Assembly (NCBI GenBank): GCA_030612085.1
Contig: JAUWOM010000007.1
Location: 1 to 20,983, forward strand
Direction of reading: 5' to 3'
DNA length: 20,983 nt
Origin: Actinomycetes bacterium
GTDB taxonomy: Bacteria > Actinomycetota > Humimicrobiia > JAHJRV01
The notes under the pieces were generated by a model that worked only from the letters and a program-made list of their open reading frames with translations, had not been told where the DNA came from and searched no databases. This document shows positions 14,834 through 20,983 of this stretch, piece by piece. The translations under genes were made by a program, and so were the position numbers. How positions within the stretch are numbered: position 1 is the first letter of the stretch; each line of letters opens with the position of its first letter.

Positions 14834-15532
14834 ATGAGAAAGAACTACAGTATCATTGTTGCTGCTGGCAAAAGTAGAAGAATGAACTCTGCTGTTAGTA
14901 AGCAGTTTATATTTATTGGTGGAAAACCAATTTTGGCACATACATTAGATGCTTTTGAAAAGTCTTCTCTTATTGATCAAATAGTGTTAGTGATAAATGA
15001 ATCTGATATTGAAAAATGTAAGAAAATTATCGTTAACAAATATAGATATAAAAAAGTAAGAGAAATAGTTGCTGGAGGAGGAGAGAGACAGGACTCTGTT
15101 CTTAATGGTTTAAAAGCACTACCATCAGACACAAATTTAGTTGCAATTCATGATGGGGCAAGATTTTTAATAACCTCAGAGCTTATTGATAGAGCAGTTA
15201 AAGCTGCTTATGACTCAGATGGGGTAGTTGTTGCCATTCCAGTTCAAGACACCATCAAAGAGTCAGGATCCAACAAAATAATATCAAATACATTTAATAG
15301 AGATAGATTATGGGCGGCTCAAACTCCACAAGTTTTTCCCTATTCTATAATAATGGAAGCATATTTAAAAGCGAGTGAAACTGGATTTATTGGAACAGAT
15401 GATGCCAGTTTGGCAGAGAATCTTGGATATAAAATCAATTTGGTACGGGGGTCAGTTGAAAATATTAAAATTACCACAAACTTTGATTTAATATTAGCTG
15501 AGACTATTTTAAATAGAAGGAGACTTAAATAA
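14834..15532 (+). CDS. ispD: 2-C-methyl-D-erythritol 4-phosphate cytidylyltransferase
   Basis: The third enzyme of the MEP isoprenoid pathway, transferring CMP from CTP to MEP. The 232-residue protein shows IVAAGKSRRM at the N terminus (nucleotide-binding loop), SKQFIFIGGKPILAHTLDAF, the GGGERQDSVLNGL block, HDGARF (usually HDAARP), DTIKE, DRLWAAQTPQVF and GTDDASLAE near the C terminus. All main motifs are in place. The start lies 4 bases after the yacL stop and lacks a strong SD, so translation may be coupled. It is followed by ispF 37 bases later; the two act at neighbouring steps. Confidence 0.96.
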   Translation: MRKNYSIIVAAGKSRRMNSAVSKQFIFIGGKPILAHTLDAFEKSSLIDQIVLVINESDIEKCKKIIVNKYRYKKVREIVAGGGERQDSVLNGLKALPSDTNLVAIHDGARFLITSELIDRAVKAAYDSDGVVVAIPVQDTIKESGSNKIISNTFNRDRLWAAQTPQVFPYSIIMEAYLKASETGFIGTDDASLAENLGYKINLVRGSVENIKITTNFDLILAETILNRRRLK

Positions 15533-15569
15533 GTTAGAAGGAATTATTTAAAAGGAGGTCTACAAATAG

Positions 15570-16040
15570 GTGAAAGTTGGCTTGGGTTTTGATATTCACC
15601 CATTAGTTTATGAAAGAAAATTAATTATTGGTGGAGTTGAATTGGAATATGAAAAAGGTCTATCTGGACACTCAGATGCAGATGTTCTAACTCACGCCAT
15701 AATGGATGCTCTTTTAGGAGCGGTTGCACTTGGGGATATAGGTGAACTTTTTCCAGCAAGTGATGAAAGGTATAAAGATATTTCAAGCATGATTCTTTTA
15801 GATAAAGTCGTTTCATTATTAATGGAAAAAGGTTTTAGGGTTGAGAATGTTGATGCAGTTATTATCTGTCAGAAACCAAAGCTTTCAGCATATATAAAAG
15901 ATATGATTAAAAATTTAGCATGTCATTTAAAAATAGATTTAAAAAATATTAATGTGAAAGCAAAAAGTTCTGAAGGTATTGGTATTTTAGGAAAAGGCGA
16001 TGCTATATCTGCCTTTGCAATTGCTATGATTTCTTCTTAA
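15570..16040 (+). CDS. ispF: 2-C-methyl-D-erythritol 2,4-cyclodiphosphate synthase
   Basis: Cyclises CDP-ME 2-phosphate to MEcPP in the MEP pathway. The 156-residue protein has the metal ligands D8 and H10 (GFDIHPL) and H42 (SDADVLTHA), the DIGELFPASDERYKD loop, and the C-terminal AKSSEGIGILGKGDAISAFA, which is S-S-E where most relatives have T-T-E. The start is GTG with a strong AAAGGAGGT about 11 bases upstream. Length is standard, and it sits directly behind ispD. Confidence 0.96.
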   Translation: MKVGLGFDIHPLVYERKLIIGGVELEYEKGLSGHSDADVLTHAIMDALLGAVALGDIGELFPASDERYKDISSMILLDKVVSLLMEKGFRVENVDAVIICQKPKLSAYIKDMIKNLACHLKIDLKNINVKAKSSEGIGILGKGDAISAFAIAMISS

Positions 16041-16106
16041 TAGTATTTAGTCTTAGTTTTAAAATAATTCTGATTTGATTATAATTTTTAAAAATTTGGA
16101 GATAAA

Positions 16107-17684
16107 TTGGGTATAAAGATATTCAACACATTAACGGGAAAAAAAGAGGAATTTATACCAAGAGAAGAGGGCATGGTTTATATGTATGTATGTGGTCCAA
16201 CTGTTTATAACCACATTCATATAGGAAATGCACATTCTTATTTGGTATTTGATGTAATAAAAAGGTATCTAATTTATCGGGGATATAAGGTAATACATGT
16301 TCAAAATATCACTGATATTGAAGACAGAATAATAAATCAGAGTATTGAGGAGAATCTTTCTGCAACAGATATTTCAAGAAAATATGAACCTGCCTTCTGG
16401 AAGGTTTCTGACATGTTAAATATTTTACGACCGGATTTCAGCCCTAAAGCAACTGAGCATATTGATGAAATGATTGAGATGATAAAGGTATTAATTGATA
16501 AAGGATACGCTTATGTTTCAAATGGTAGTGTCTACTTTGCAATTGAAAAATTCAAATCTTATAGCAAGTTATCAAAAAAGAATATAACTGAGCTTATAGA
16601 GGGAAAGAGAGCATGTGTTGTTGAAGGAAAGAGAAAGCCATATGATTTTGCTCTTTGGAAGGCTTCAAAACCTGGCGAACCGAAGTGGAATACTCCATGG
16701 GGGGAAGGAAGACCTGGATGGCATATTGAGTGTTCTGCAATGTCATTGAAGTATTTAGATATGGGATTTGATATTCATGGTGGTGGGAAAGACCTTATAT
16801 TTCCTCATCATGAAAATGAGATAGCTCAATCAGAAGCATATAGCGGCTCTGAACCATTTGTTCGATATTGGATACATAATGGATTTATAAATATAGATAA
16901 AGTTAAGATGTCAAAATCTTTAAAGAATTGGGTTTTTGCTAAGGACGTATTAGAAATGTATGATTCCAATGTTGTTAGAATCATGTCCCTTAATACTCAT
17001 TACAGAAATGATGTTGATTATACTCCAAGGGTTCTTGAAGCTTGTAATCAAGCACATGAAAAACTTTTAAATACAATCCATGATATCAACATAACACTGT
17101 CACAGGAGGAACAAAAATCTGAAGGCTCTTTACTGGATGAAATCTCGCACTTAGAAAAGGAGATAAGTAATTTAAGAACAAATTTTGAGGATGTGATGGA
17201 TGATGATTTCAATACTGCCAAAGCGTTGTCTTTTATTTTTAAATTTTCCAGGGAATTAAACAAGGTTGTACATTTACAATCTTTTAAACTAACACCTGAA
17301 ATTAAACAGATTTTAATAAAAGCGAAAAATATAATAATTGAATTAGCATCTGTTTTAGGTTTAGATTTATCAGAAAAGGAAATTACTAAAATTAGATTTA
17401 TAAAAAAGTATGATGAGAAAAAGTTAGAACATGAGCTCAACAATATAGCTTCAGAGATTTATGAAAAAGTTGTTAAGCTTTATCCTAAAGATGCTGCAAA
17501 ATTATCTCCATCAAATATATCAAAATTAAACTTAGAAGATAGTATAGAAGTAATCCTTTCACTTCGTAGTAAAGCAAGAGAAAAAAAGAACTGGGTTTTT
17601 GCAGATAATATAAGAAAGAAGTTAAAAGAGATTGGAATATCTATAAAAGATACACCATCAGGTACCAAGTGGAGGTTTAGTTGA
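16107..17684 (+). CDS. cysS: Cysteinyl-tRNA synthetase with extended C-terminal region
   Basis: Charges tRNA-Cys; a class I synthetase with a zinc site. The 525-residue protein shows C29-GPTVY, the HIGN form of the HIGH motif at 38-41, ECSAMS and HHENE (zinc ligands), and KMSKS at 267-271. Relatives usually have about 460-480 residues. The extra 55-60 residues lie at about 425-483, between LGLDLSEKE and the conserved SLRSKAREKKNWVFADNIR block, and contain a charged helical stretch. The start is TTG, 5 bases after TTTGGAG. The stop overlaps the rlmB start (TTGA at 17681-17684), indicating translational coupling. The gltX and cysE genes that precede cysS in Bacillus are missing here. Confidence 0.96.
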   Translation: MGIKIFNTLTGKKEEFIPREEGMVYMYVCGPTVYNHIHIGNAHSYLVFDVIKRYLIYRGYKVIHVQNITDIEDRIINQSIEENLSATDISRKYEPAFWKVSDMLNILRPDFSPKATEHIDEMIEMIKVLIDKGYAYVSNGSVYFAIEKFKSYSKLSKKNITELIEGKRACVVEGKRKPYDFALWKASKPGEPKWNTPWGEGRPGWHIECSAMSLKYLDMGFDIHGGGKDLIFPHHENEIAQSEAYSGSEPFVRYWIHNGFINIDKVKMSKSLKNWVFAKDVLEMYDSNVVRIMSLNTHYRNDVDYTPRVLEACNQAHEKLLNTIHDINITLSQEEQKSEGSLLDEISHLEKEISNLRTNFEDVMDDDFNTAKALSFIFKFSRELNKVVHLQSFKLTPEIKQILIKAKNIIIELASVLGLDLSEKEITKIRFIKKYDEKKLEHELNNIASEIYEKVVKLYPKDAAKLSPSNISKLNLEDSIEVILSLRSKAREKKNWVFADNIRKKLKEIGISIKDTPSGTKWRFS

Positions 17685-18454
17685 AAAAGAACTCATCTCT
17701 TTTAAAAGATGAGAAGTTGAAAAAAGGTAATGCAATAGTGGAGGGAAGAAACGCAGTTTACGAGGCATTAAGAGGACCACGCAAAGTAAAATCAGTATAT
17801 ATTGATAAATCCATTAGTAAAAATATCCGATTAAAACAGATTTCAAATCTGGCTAAAGATAAATCAGTACATATTAAATTAGTAGATAGAAATTTCTTAA
17901 ACAAAATTGGAATTCAACACCAAGGAGTAATTGCAATAACATCGCCATACAAATATTTCTCTTTATCCTCACTTTTAAATGAAATTAGAAACAAAAATTC
18001 CGTAATTGTACTTTTAGATGGTATAAAAGATCCACAGAATTTTGGAGCTATACTTAGAACATGTCAAGCATTTTCTGTGGATGGAGTTGTAATTCCAGAT
18101 AGAAGAAGTGCAAAAATTACCTCATCTGTTTGCAGAGCTTCCTCTGGTGCGTGTGAGCACTTGAGGATTGCAAAAGTTGTGAATTTAAACAAAGCTGTTG
18201 AGAAGTTAAAGGAGAAAGGTTTTTGGGTGATTGGAACCTCAGATAGAGCTGATATTTCAATTAACCAGATGGATATCTTATATCCACTTGCTATTGTGAT
18301 GGGAAGTGAACAGAAAGGAATAGGTAAACTTTTATTCAGTAACTGCGATTTAGTTGTTAAAATCCAGACTTCTGGAAAGATACTATCATTAAATGTTTCA
18401 GTGGCAACGGGAATTATTCTGCATGAAGTAATGAAAAAACTTAAAAGAATATAA
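17681..18454 (+). CDS. rlmB: 23S rRNA (or tRNA) 2'-O-methyltransferase of the SpoU/TrmH family, RlmB-type
   Basis: A 257-residue SPOUT methyltransferase. The N-terminal substrate-binding part has VEGRNAVYEAL (about 20-30). The knotted catalytic domain has motif 1 LLDGIKDPQNFGAILRTC (about 111-128), motif 2 IVMGSEQKGIG, and motif 3 with SLNVSVATGIILHE. RlmB methylates a guanosine ribose in 23S rRNA; the exact target here is inferred from synteny with Firmicutes, where this gene lies between cysS and yacP. The start is TTG, overlapping the cysS stop by 4 bases, with GGAGG at 17671-17675. A second candidate start is not needed. Confidence 0.92.
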   Translation: MKKNSSLLKDEKLKKGNAIVEGRNAVYEALRGPRKVKSVYIDKSISKNIRLKQISNLAKDKSVHIKLVDRNFLNKIGIQHQGVIAITSPYKYFSLSSLLNEIRNKNSVIVLLDGIKDPQNFGAILRTCQAFSVDGVVIPDRRSAKITSSVCRASSGACEHLRIAKVVNLNKAVEKLKEKGFWVIGTSDRADISINQMDILYPLAIVMGSEQKGIGKLLFSNCDLVVKIQTSGKILSLNVSVATGIILHEVMKKLKRI

Positions 18455-18471
18455 ATTAGGGGGTTAAAAAA

Positions 18472-18999
18472 GTGAATTCACCAACCAGTGAAAAAACAAT
18501 GGTTATAGTTGATGGTTATAACTATTTATACAGCACAATGAAAATGAACAAAATTTCTAAAATTGAACTTGAGCAACTTAGAAATAAGTTGATAGAGGAT
18601 CTTAATCAATTGGCGAGACATAGAGATTGGTCAGTAACTGTTGTATTTGACTCATCAAACAAGGGCAATGTTTTTTTGAAAAATAAGGCAAAAAATAAAG
18701 TTACTGTTTTATTTACAAAGAAAGGGCAAAGCGCAGATAATCTTGCTGAGACTTTAGTTTATAAAAATAAAGGAAAAAGGATTTTTGTTGTAACATCTGA
18801 TTACACTCACCAGAGGGTAACTTTTGGTGGAGGAGCTTTTAGAATGACAACAAGACAACTTAAAAGTCAACTAAAACAGTTAAAAAGAGAAATAAGAAGT
18901 AGAGATATTTTTTCAAATAAACTAAATGTACCTATAAGTAAAAGAATTGATAAAAAAGTTGAAAGAAAGTTAGATAAAATAAGAAAGGGTAAAGTATAA
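18472..18999 (+). CDS. yacP: NYN-domain ribonuclease of the YacP/Rae1 family
   Basis: A 175-residue protein with the NYN/PIN-like fold: MVIVDGYNYLYS near residue 10 with its acidic residue, VVFDSSNKG, SADNLAETLV and IFVVTSDYTHQ, then a basic helical tail. In Bacillus, Rae1 cleaves mRNA on the ribosome; the activity here is inferred from that relationship. The start is GTG, preceded by AGGGGGTT about 6 bases upstream. It lies 17 bases after rlmB, so they are probably co-transcribed. The stop codon is inside a hairpin (18987-19013). Confidence 0.9.
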   Translation: MNSPTSEKTMVIVDGYNYLYSTMKMNKISKIELEQLRNKLIEDLNQLARHRDWSVTVVFDSSNKGNVFLKNKAKNKVTVLFTKKGQSADNLAETLVYKNKGKRIFVVTSDYTHQRVTFGGGAFRMTTRQLKSQLKQLKREIRSRDIFSNKLNVPISKRIDKKVERKLDKIRKGKV

Positions 19000-19013
19000 G
19001 TTTAGCTTTACCC
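18987..19013 (+). terminator. Hairpin over the yacP stop codon
   Basis: GGGTAAAG (18987-18994) and CTTTACCC (19006-19013) form a perfect 8-bp stem around an 11-base loop that holds the TAA. It ends the carD-to-yacP run just before the sigH promoter. No T-run follows, so it may be a weak or factor-dependent terminator, or an mRNA 3'-end stabiliser. Confidence 0.45.
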
Positions 19014-19033
19014 CTAAAATTAATGAAATTATA

Positions 19034-19063
19034 TTGACGAAGATTATTACATAAATATATAAT
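19034..19063 (+). promoter_or_regulatory. Sigma70-type promoter for sigH
   Basis: TTGACG (19034-19039) and TATAAT (19058-19063) are separated by 18 bases, the best promoter match in the window. Transcription should begin near 19070 and leave a leader of about 95 bases. That leader contains GGAGG at 19088-19092 followed only by GTG AAA TTT TAA. Confidence 0.7.
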
Positions 19064-19164
19064 ATAATAGTTTTTACTCAACATTGTGGAGGTGAAATTT
19101 TAAAAGACCTATAAAAACTATATTTTAATAGCATTTTTTCACTGTATTTTCTTTATAGAAGGAT

Positions 19165-19830
19165 ATGAACTTGAACATCGAACTATCATATACACCAAAA
19201 AAAATTAAAAGTTTCGAAATCTTTGAGGAAAACCAAATAGTGGAAAGAGCTAAAGAAGGAGACGAGAGAGCACTCAACTATATTTTAAGAAAGTATAGCA
19301 ATCTTGTAAGGTATAAAGCTCGTTCATACTTTTTAATAGGGGCAGAATATGATGATCTAATACAGGAAGGTATGATAGGTCTTTTTAAATCTATAAAGGA
19401 TTTCAAAGCTGGTAACAAAACATCTTTTAAATCATTTGCTGAACTGTGTATAACAAGACAGATAATAACTGCTATTAAAAATGCCACTCGACAAAAGCAT
19501 ATTCCTTTAAACTGTTACATTTCGCTAAATGAGCAATTATATAGCAATGAAGAAACTTCTTATCCACTTTTTGAAATACTAAAAATTAAGGAACTAAATG
19601 ATCCCGAACAACTTGTAATAAGTAGCGAAGAGATTGAAGGTATTAAAGAAGTATTTGAAAAGTTTTTATCAAAATTAGAGACATCAGTACTAAGTTTGTA
19701 TATGAAAGGAAAAACTTATATTGAAATTGCTCGTACCTTGAACTTAAAAGTGAAATCAGTTGATAATGCTCTTCAGAGAATAAAGAGAAAATTAGAGACT
19801 CATCTTAACGGTTATAAATCTTTAACTTAA
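19165..19830 (+). CDS. sigH: RNA polymerase sigma factor SigH (sigma-30 family)
   Basis: A 221-residue group 3-like sigma factor, close in length to Bacillus SigH (about 218). Region 2 runs from about residue 22 to 120 (KEGDERALNYILRKYSNLV, then YDDLIQEGMIGLFKSI, typical 2.2-2.4). Region 4 lies at about 170-215 (LSLYMKGKTYIEIARTLNL, then VDNALQRIKRKL, helix-turn-helix). SigH controls transition-state and competence or sporulation genes in Firmicutes; the role in this organism is unknown. The ATG at 19165 is very close to its SD (AAGGA, 1 base); the TTG at 19171 would have a better 7-base spacing and would shorten the protein by two residues. It is transcribed from its own promoter. Confidence 0.9.
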   Translation: MNLNIELSYTPKKIKSFEIFEENQIVERAKEGDERALNYILRKYSNLVRYKARSYFLIGAEYDDLIQEGMIGLFKSIKDFKAGNKTSFKSFAELCITRQIITAIKNATRQKHIPLNCYISLNEQLYSNEETSYPLFEILKIKELNDPEQLVISSEEIEGIKEVFEKFLSKLETSVLSLYMKGKTYIEIARTLNLKVKSVDNALQRIKRKLETHLNGYKSLT

Positions 19831-19856
19831 TCTTTCAAAACCCTCTTAAAAGATTA
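19828..19856 (+). terminator. Possible terminator after sigH
   Basis: TAATCTTT and AAAGATTA form a perfect 8-bp, AT-rich stem around a 13-base loop; the TAA stop of sigH is just at its base. It is followed by CAAAATTTTTT, which has a late T-run. Confidence 0.4.
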
Positions 19857-19989
19857 CAAAATTTTTTAAAGTAAATTTTTTTTATTGGTCTGTTTTAATT
19901 AATAATATTTTTTAAAAAGTATAGATAAAGAAGTATAAAAATGCTATTATTTATATAAAAAAGTATTAGTTAGAAGGAACACCTAATAA

Positions 19990-20064
19990 GCCGGTGTAGC
20001 TCAGTGGTAGAGCAGCTGATTTGTAATCAGCAGGTCATTGGTTCAAATCCGATCGCCGGCTCCA
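19990..20064 (+). tRNA. tRNA-Thr (anticodon UGU)
   Basis: Full cloverleaf of 75 bases with encoded CCA. Acceptor GCCGGTG pairs with CGCCGGC (one G-U). The anticodon arm is GCTGA-TTTGTAA-TCAGC with anticodon TGT. The D arm (GCTC-AGTGGTA-GAGC) and T loop (TTCAAAT) are normal. Confidence 0.96.
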
Positions 20065-20148
20065 ATCTTTTAAAATATTTTTTTGTATAAAAATTTTTTG
20101 GTATAATTTTTTTAAACAAGAATTTTCTTTTTATTAAAATATGATTTT

Positions 20149-20234
20149 GGGGGAGTTCCCGAGTGGCCAAAGGGGACAGACTGTAAATCTGTTGGTGTAT
20201 ACCTTCAGAGGTTCGAATCCTCTCTCCCCCACCA
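20149..20234 (+). tRNA. tRNA-Tyr (anticodon GUA)
   Basis: 86 bases with a long variable arm, as expected for bacterial tRNA-Tyr. Acceptor GGGGGAG/CTCCCCC, anticodon arm ACAGA-CTGTAAA-TCTGT with anticodon GTA, T loop TTCGAAT, encoded CCA. Confidence 0.96.
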
Positions 20235-20248
20235 TATTTTTTTATTAT

Positions 20249-20324
20249 GCCCGTGTAGCTCAGTTGGTAGAGCATCTCCTCGGTAAGGAGAAGGTCACCG
20301 GTTCAACTCCGGTCGCGGGCTCCA
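20249..20324 (+). tRNA. tRNA-Thr (anticodon GGU)
   Basis: 76 bases with encoded CCA. Acceptor GCCCGTG/CGCGGGC, anticodon arm TCTCC-TCGGTAA-GGAGA with anticodon GGT. The second threonine isoacceptor of the cluster; together with the UGU one it covers most Thr codons. Confidence 0.96.
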
Positions 20325-20478
20325 GATTTGGGAAATATTTTGTCGATTGAATGAAAGGATTTTTAATATATAGTAATAAAATAAAATGATAAAATATAAC
20401 TTGTACTATAAACTAAACATGTTTATAATTTACTGTTTAAAAAAGTAAGGTAATAAAAATATTTTAATTTAGTAATAG

Positions 20479-20520
20479 GTTAGAAAGAAACCCAATGGCT
20501 TTAGTCGTTGGAGGTGTCAC
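20479..20520 (+). repeat. Solo IS605-type right-end repeat, copy 1
   Basis: A 42-base unit running from GTTAGAAAG to GAGGTGTCAC. Inside, CCAATGGC and GTCGTTGG form an 8-bp stem (two G-U pairs on this strand) around TTTA. The tail GGAG..GTCAC matches the tnpB element's right end. No transposase is near. It differs from copy 2 (20666) at one position. The gap 20325-20478 before it shows no gene. Confidence 0.6.
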
Positions 20521-20546
20521 AAAGCAGAAAAAATGAATAATTATGT

Positions 20547-20623
20547 GGCGGTGTAGCTCAGTTGGCAAGAGCACACGGTTCATACCCGTGGGGTCACTGG
20601 TTCAAATCCAGTCACCGCTACCA
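20547..20623 (+). tRNA. tRNA-Met (anticodon CAU), probably elongator
   Basis: 77 bases with encoded CCA. Acceptor GGCGGTG pairs with CACCGCT (first pair G-U), anticodon arm CACGG-TTCATAC-CCGTG with anticodon CAT. The anticodon stem lacks the three G-C pairs of initiator tRNA and the first acceptor pair is formed, so it is not fMet. A CAU tRNA modified to read Ile AUA codons cannot be excluded from sequence. Confidence 0.93.
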
Positions 20624-20665
20624 AATGAGTGTTTAACAAATCACAATTTTTATATTTAAGAATAA

Positions 20666-20707
20666 GTTAGAAAGAAACCCAATGGCTTTAGTCGTTGGAG
20701 GTGTTAC
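20666..20707 (+). repeat. Solo IS605-type right-end repeat, copy 2
   Basis: Same 42-base unit as 20479-20520 and same orientation; the only difference is GTTAC for GTCAC at the end. With copy 1 it brackets tRNA-Met. After it, 20708-20840 is AT-rich leader of tuf with TATAAT sequences at 20784-20789 and 20811-20816 but no convincing -35 partner. Confidence 0.6.
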
Positions 20708-20852
20708 GGATTTGCTATTTTATAATATAAATGTATATAATATGTGATTCTTAATTGGAATTTTCTTTTAAGATTTTTAAACATATAATGATTAATTTTC
20801 AAACAAATATTATAATAGAATAAAAATCCATTAAAAAAATGGGGGGAAACAT

Positions 20853-20983
20853 ATGGCTAAAAAGAAATTTGAGAGAACAAAACCACATATCAATGTCGGA
20901 ACTATAGGTCATGTAGATCATGGTAAAACAACCTTAACTTCAGCAATAACATATTGCTTAAGTTCAAGAGGTTTTGATGTAGA
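20853..20983 (+). CDS. tuf: Translation elongation factor Tu, 5' part
   Basis: The first 43 codons of EF-Tu, which delivers aminoacyl-tRNA to the ribosome as a GTPase. The start MAKKKFERTKPHINVGTIGH leads into the G1 loop GHVDHGKTTL; the frame then runs off the window. The ATG is 6 bases after a GGGGGG purine run (20841-20846). It directly follows the tRNA cluster, a common bacterial arrangement. Confidence 0.97.
   Translation, partial: MAKKKFERTKPHINVGTIGHVDHGKTTLTSAITYCLSSRGFDV

Noticed and set aside
16041..16106. T-box leader for cysS
   Set aside because: The gap is only 66 bases, with no T-box consensus, antiterminator or terminator.
20027..20350. Open frames on both strands across the tRNA cluster (60-80 codons)
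   Set aside because: They are translations of the tRNA genes themselves (for example GEFPSGQRGQTVNLLV from tRNA-Tyr), a well-known annotation artefact, with no SD.
1..20983. CRISPR array or defence island
   Set aside because: No regularly spaced direct repeats and no cas genes; the only repeats are the scattered ones listed.

Overview
This is a low-GC (roughly 30% by eye) bacterial chromosomal window. It carries a conserved housekeeping cluster typical of Gram-positive-like anaerobes: clpC, radA, disA, carD, a PIN/TRAM membrane protein, ispD, ispF, cysS, rlmB, yacP, sigH, four tRNAs and tuf. SigH, DisA, CarD and YacP together suggest a Firmicutes-like organism or a lineage with similar gene content, such as Atribacterota. 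The sequence alone does not settle the phylum. Shine-Dalgarno sites are strong, and TTG/GTG starts are unusually frequent.

Layout. 1-551: the 3' part of an IS3-family transposase with the element's right end. 560-1025: AT-rich, no recognised gene. 1026-5565: dedA, coaX, a gene of the family annotated as quinate 5-dehydrogenase, greA and lysS, all on the plus strand; the last three overlap and look translationally coupled. 5566-5888: an intergenic region holding dispersed palindromic repeats. 5889-10735: clpC, radA and disA. 10740-12850: an accessory island in the minus orientation inside this otherwise conserved cluster. It holds an intact IS605-type tnpB, a tnpA cut off before its catalytic motifs, a tiny ribbon-helix-helix-like gene, three hairpins of IS200/IS605-end type and a solo IS3 end. 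13059-13112: a second copy of the palindromic repeat. 13188-18999: carD to yacP, a compact run for transcription, isoprenoid (MEP) synthesis, cysteinyl-tRNA synthesis and RNA modification or turnover. 19034-19830: sigH with its own sigma70-like promoter. 19990-20623: tRNA-Thr(UGU), tRNA-Tyr(GUA), tRNA-Thr(GGU) and tRNA-Met(CAU). 20853-end: the start of tuf.

The most interesting points are these. (1) radA seems to have no ATG/GTG/TTG start: the complete zinc-finger N terminus is reachable only from an ATT codon behind an excellent Shine-Dalgarno site. (2) The RHR motif of the DisA diadenylate cyclase active site reads M-H-Q, which calls its c-di-AMP synthesis into question. (3) The intact TnpB ends in a hairpin that includes its own stop codon. 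Two 42-nt, near-identical solo copies of an IS605-type right-end hairpin flank the tRNA-Met gene just upstream of tuf. (4) A 38-bp IS3 right end is duplicated exactly, 12.3 kb away, without a transposase. No wholly new multi-gene system was recognised.
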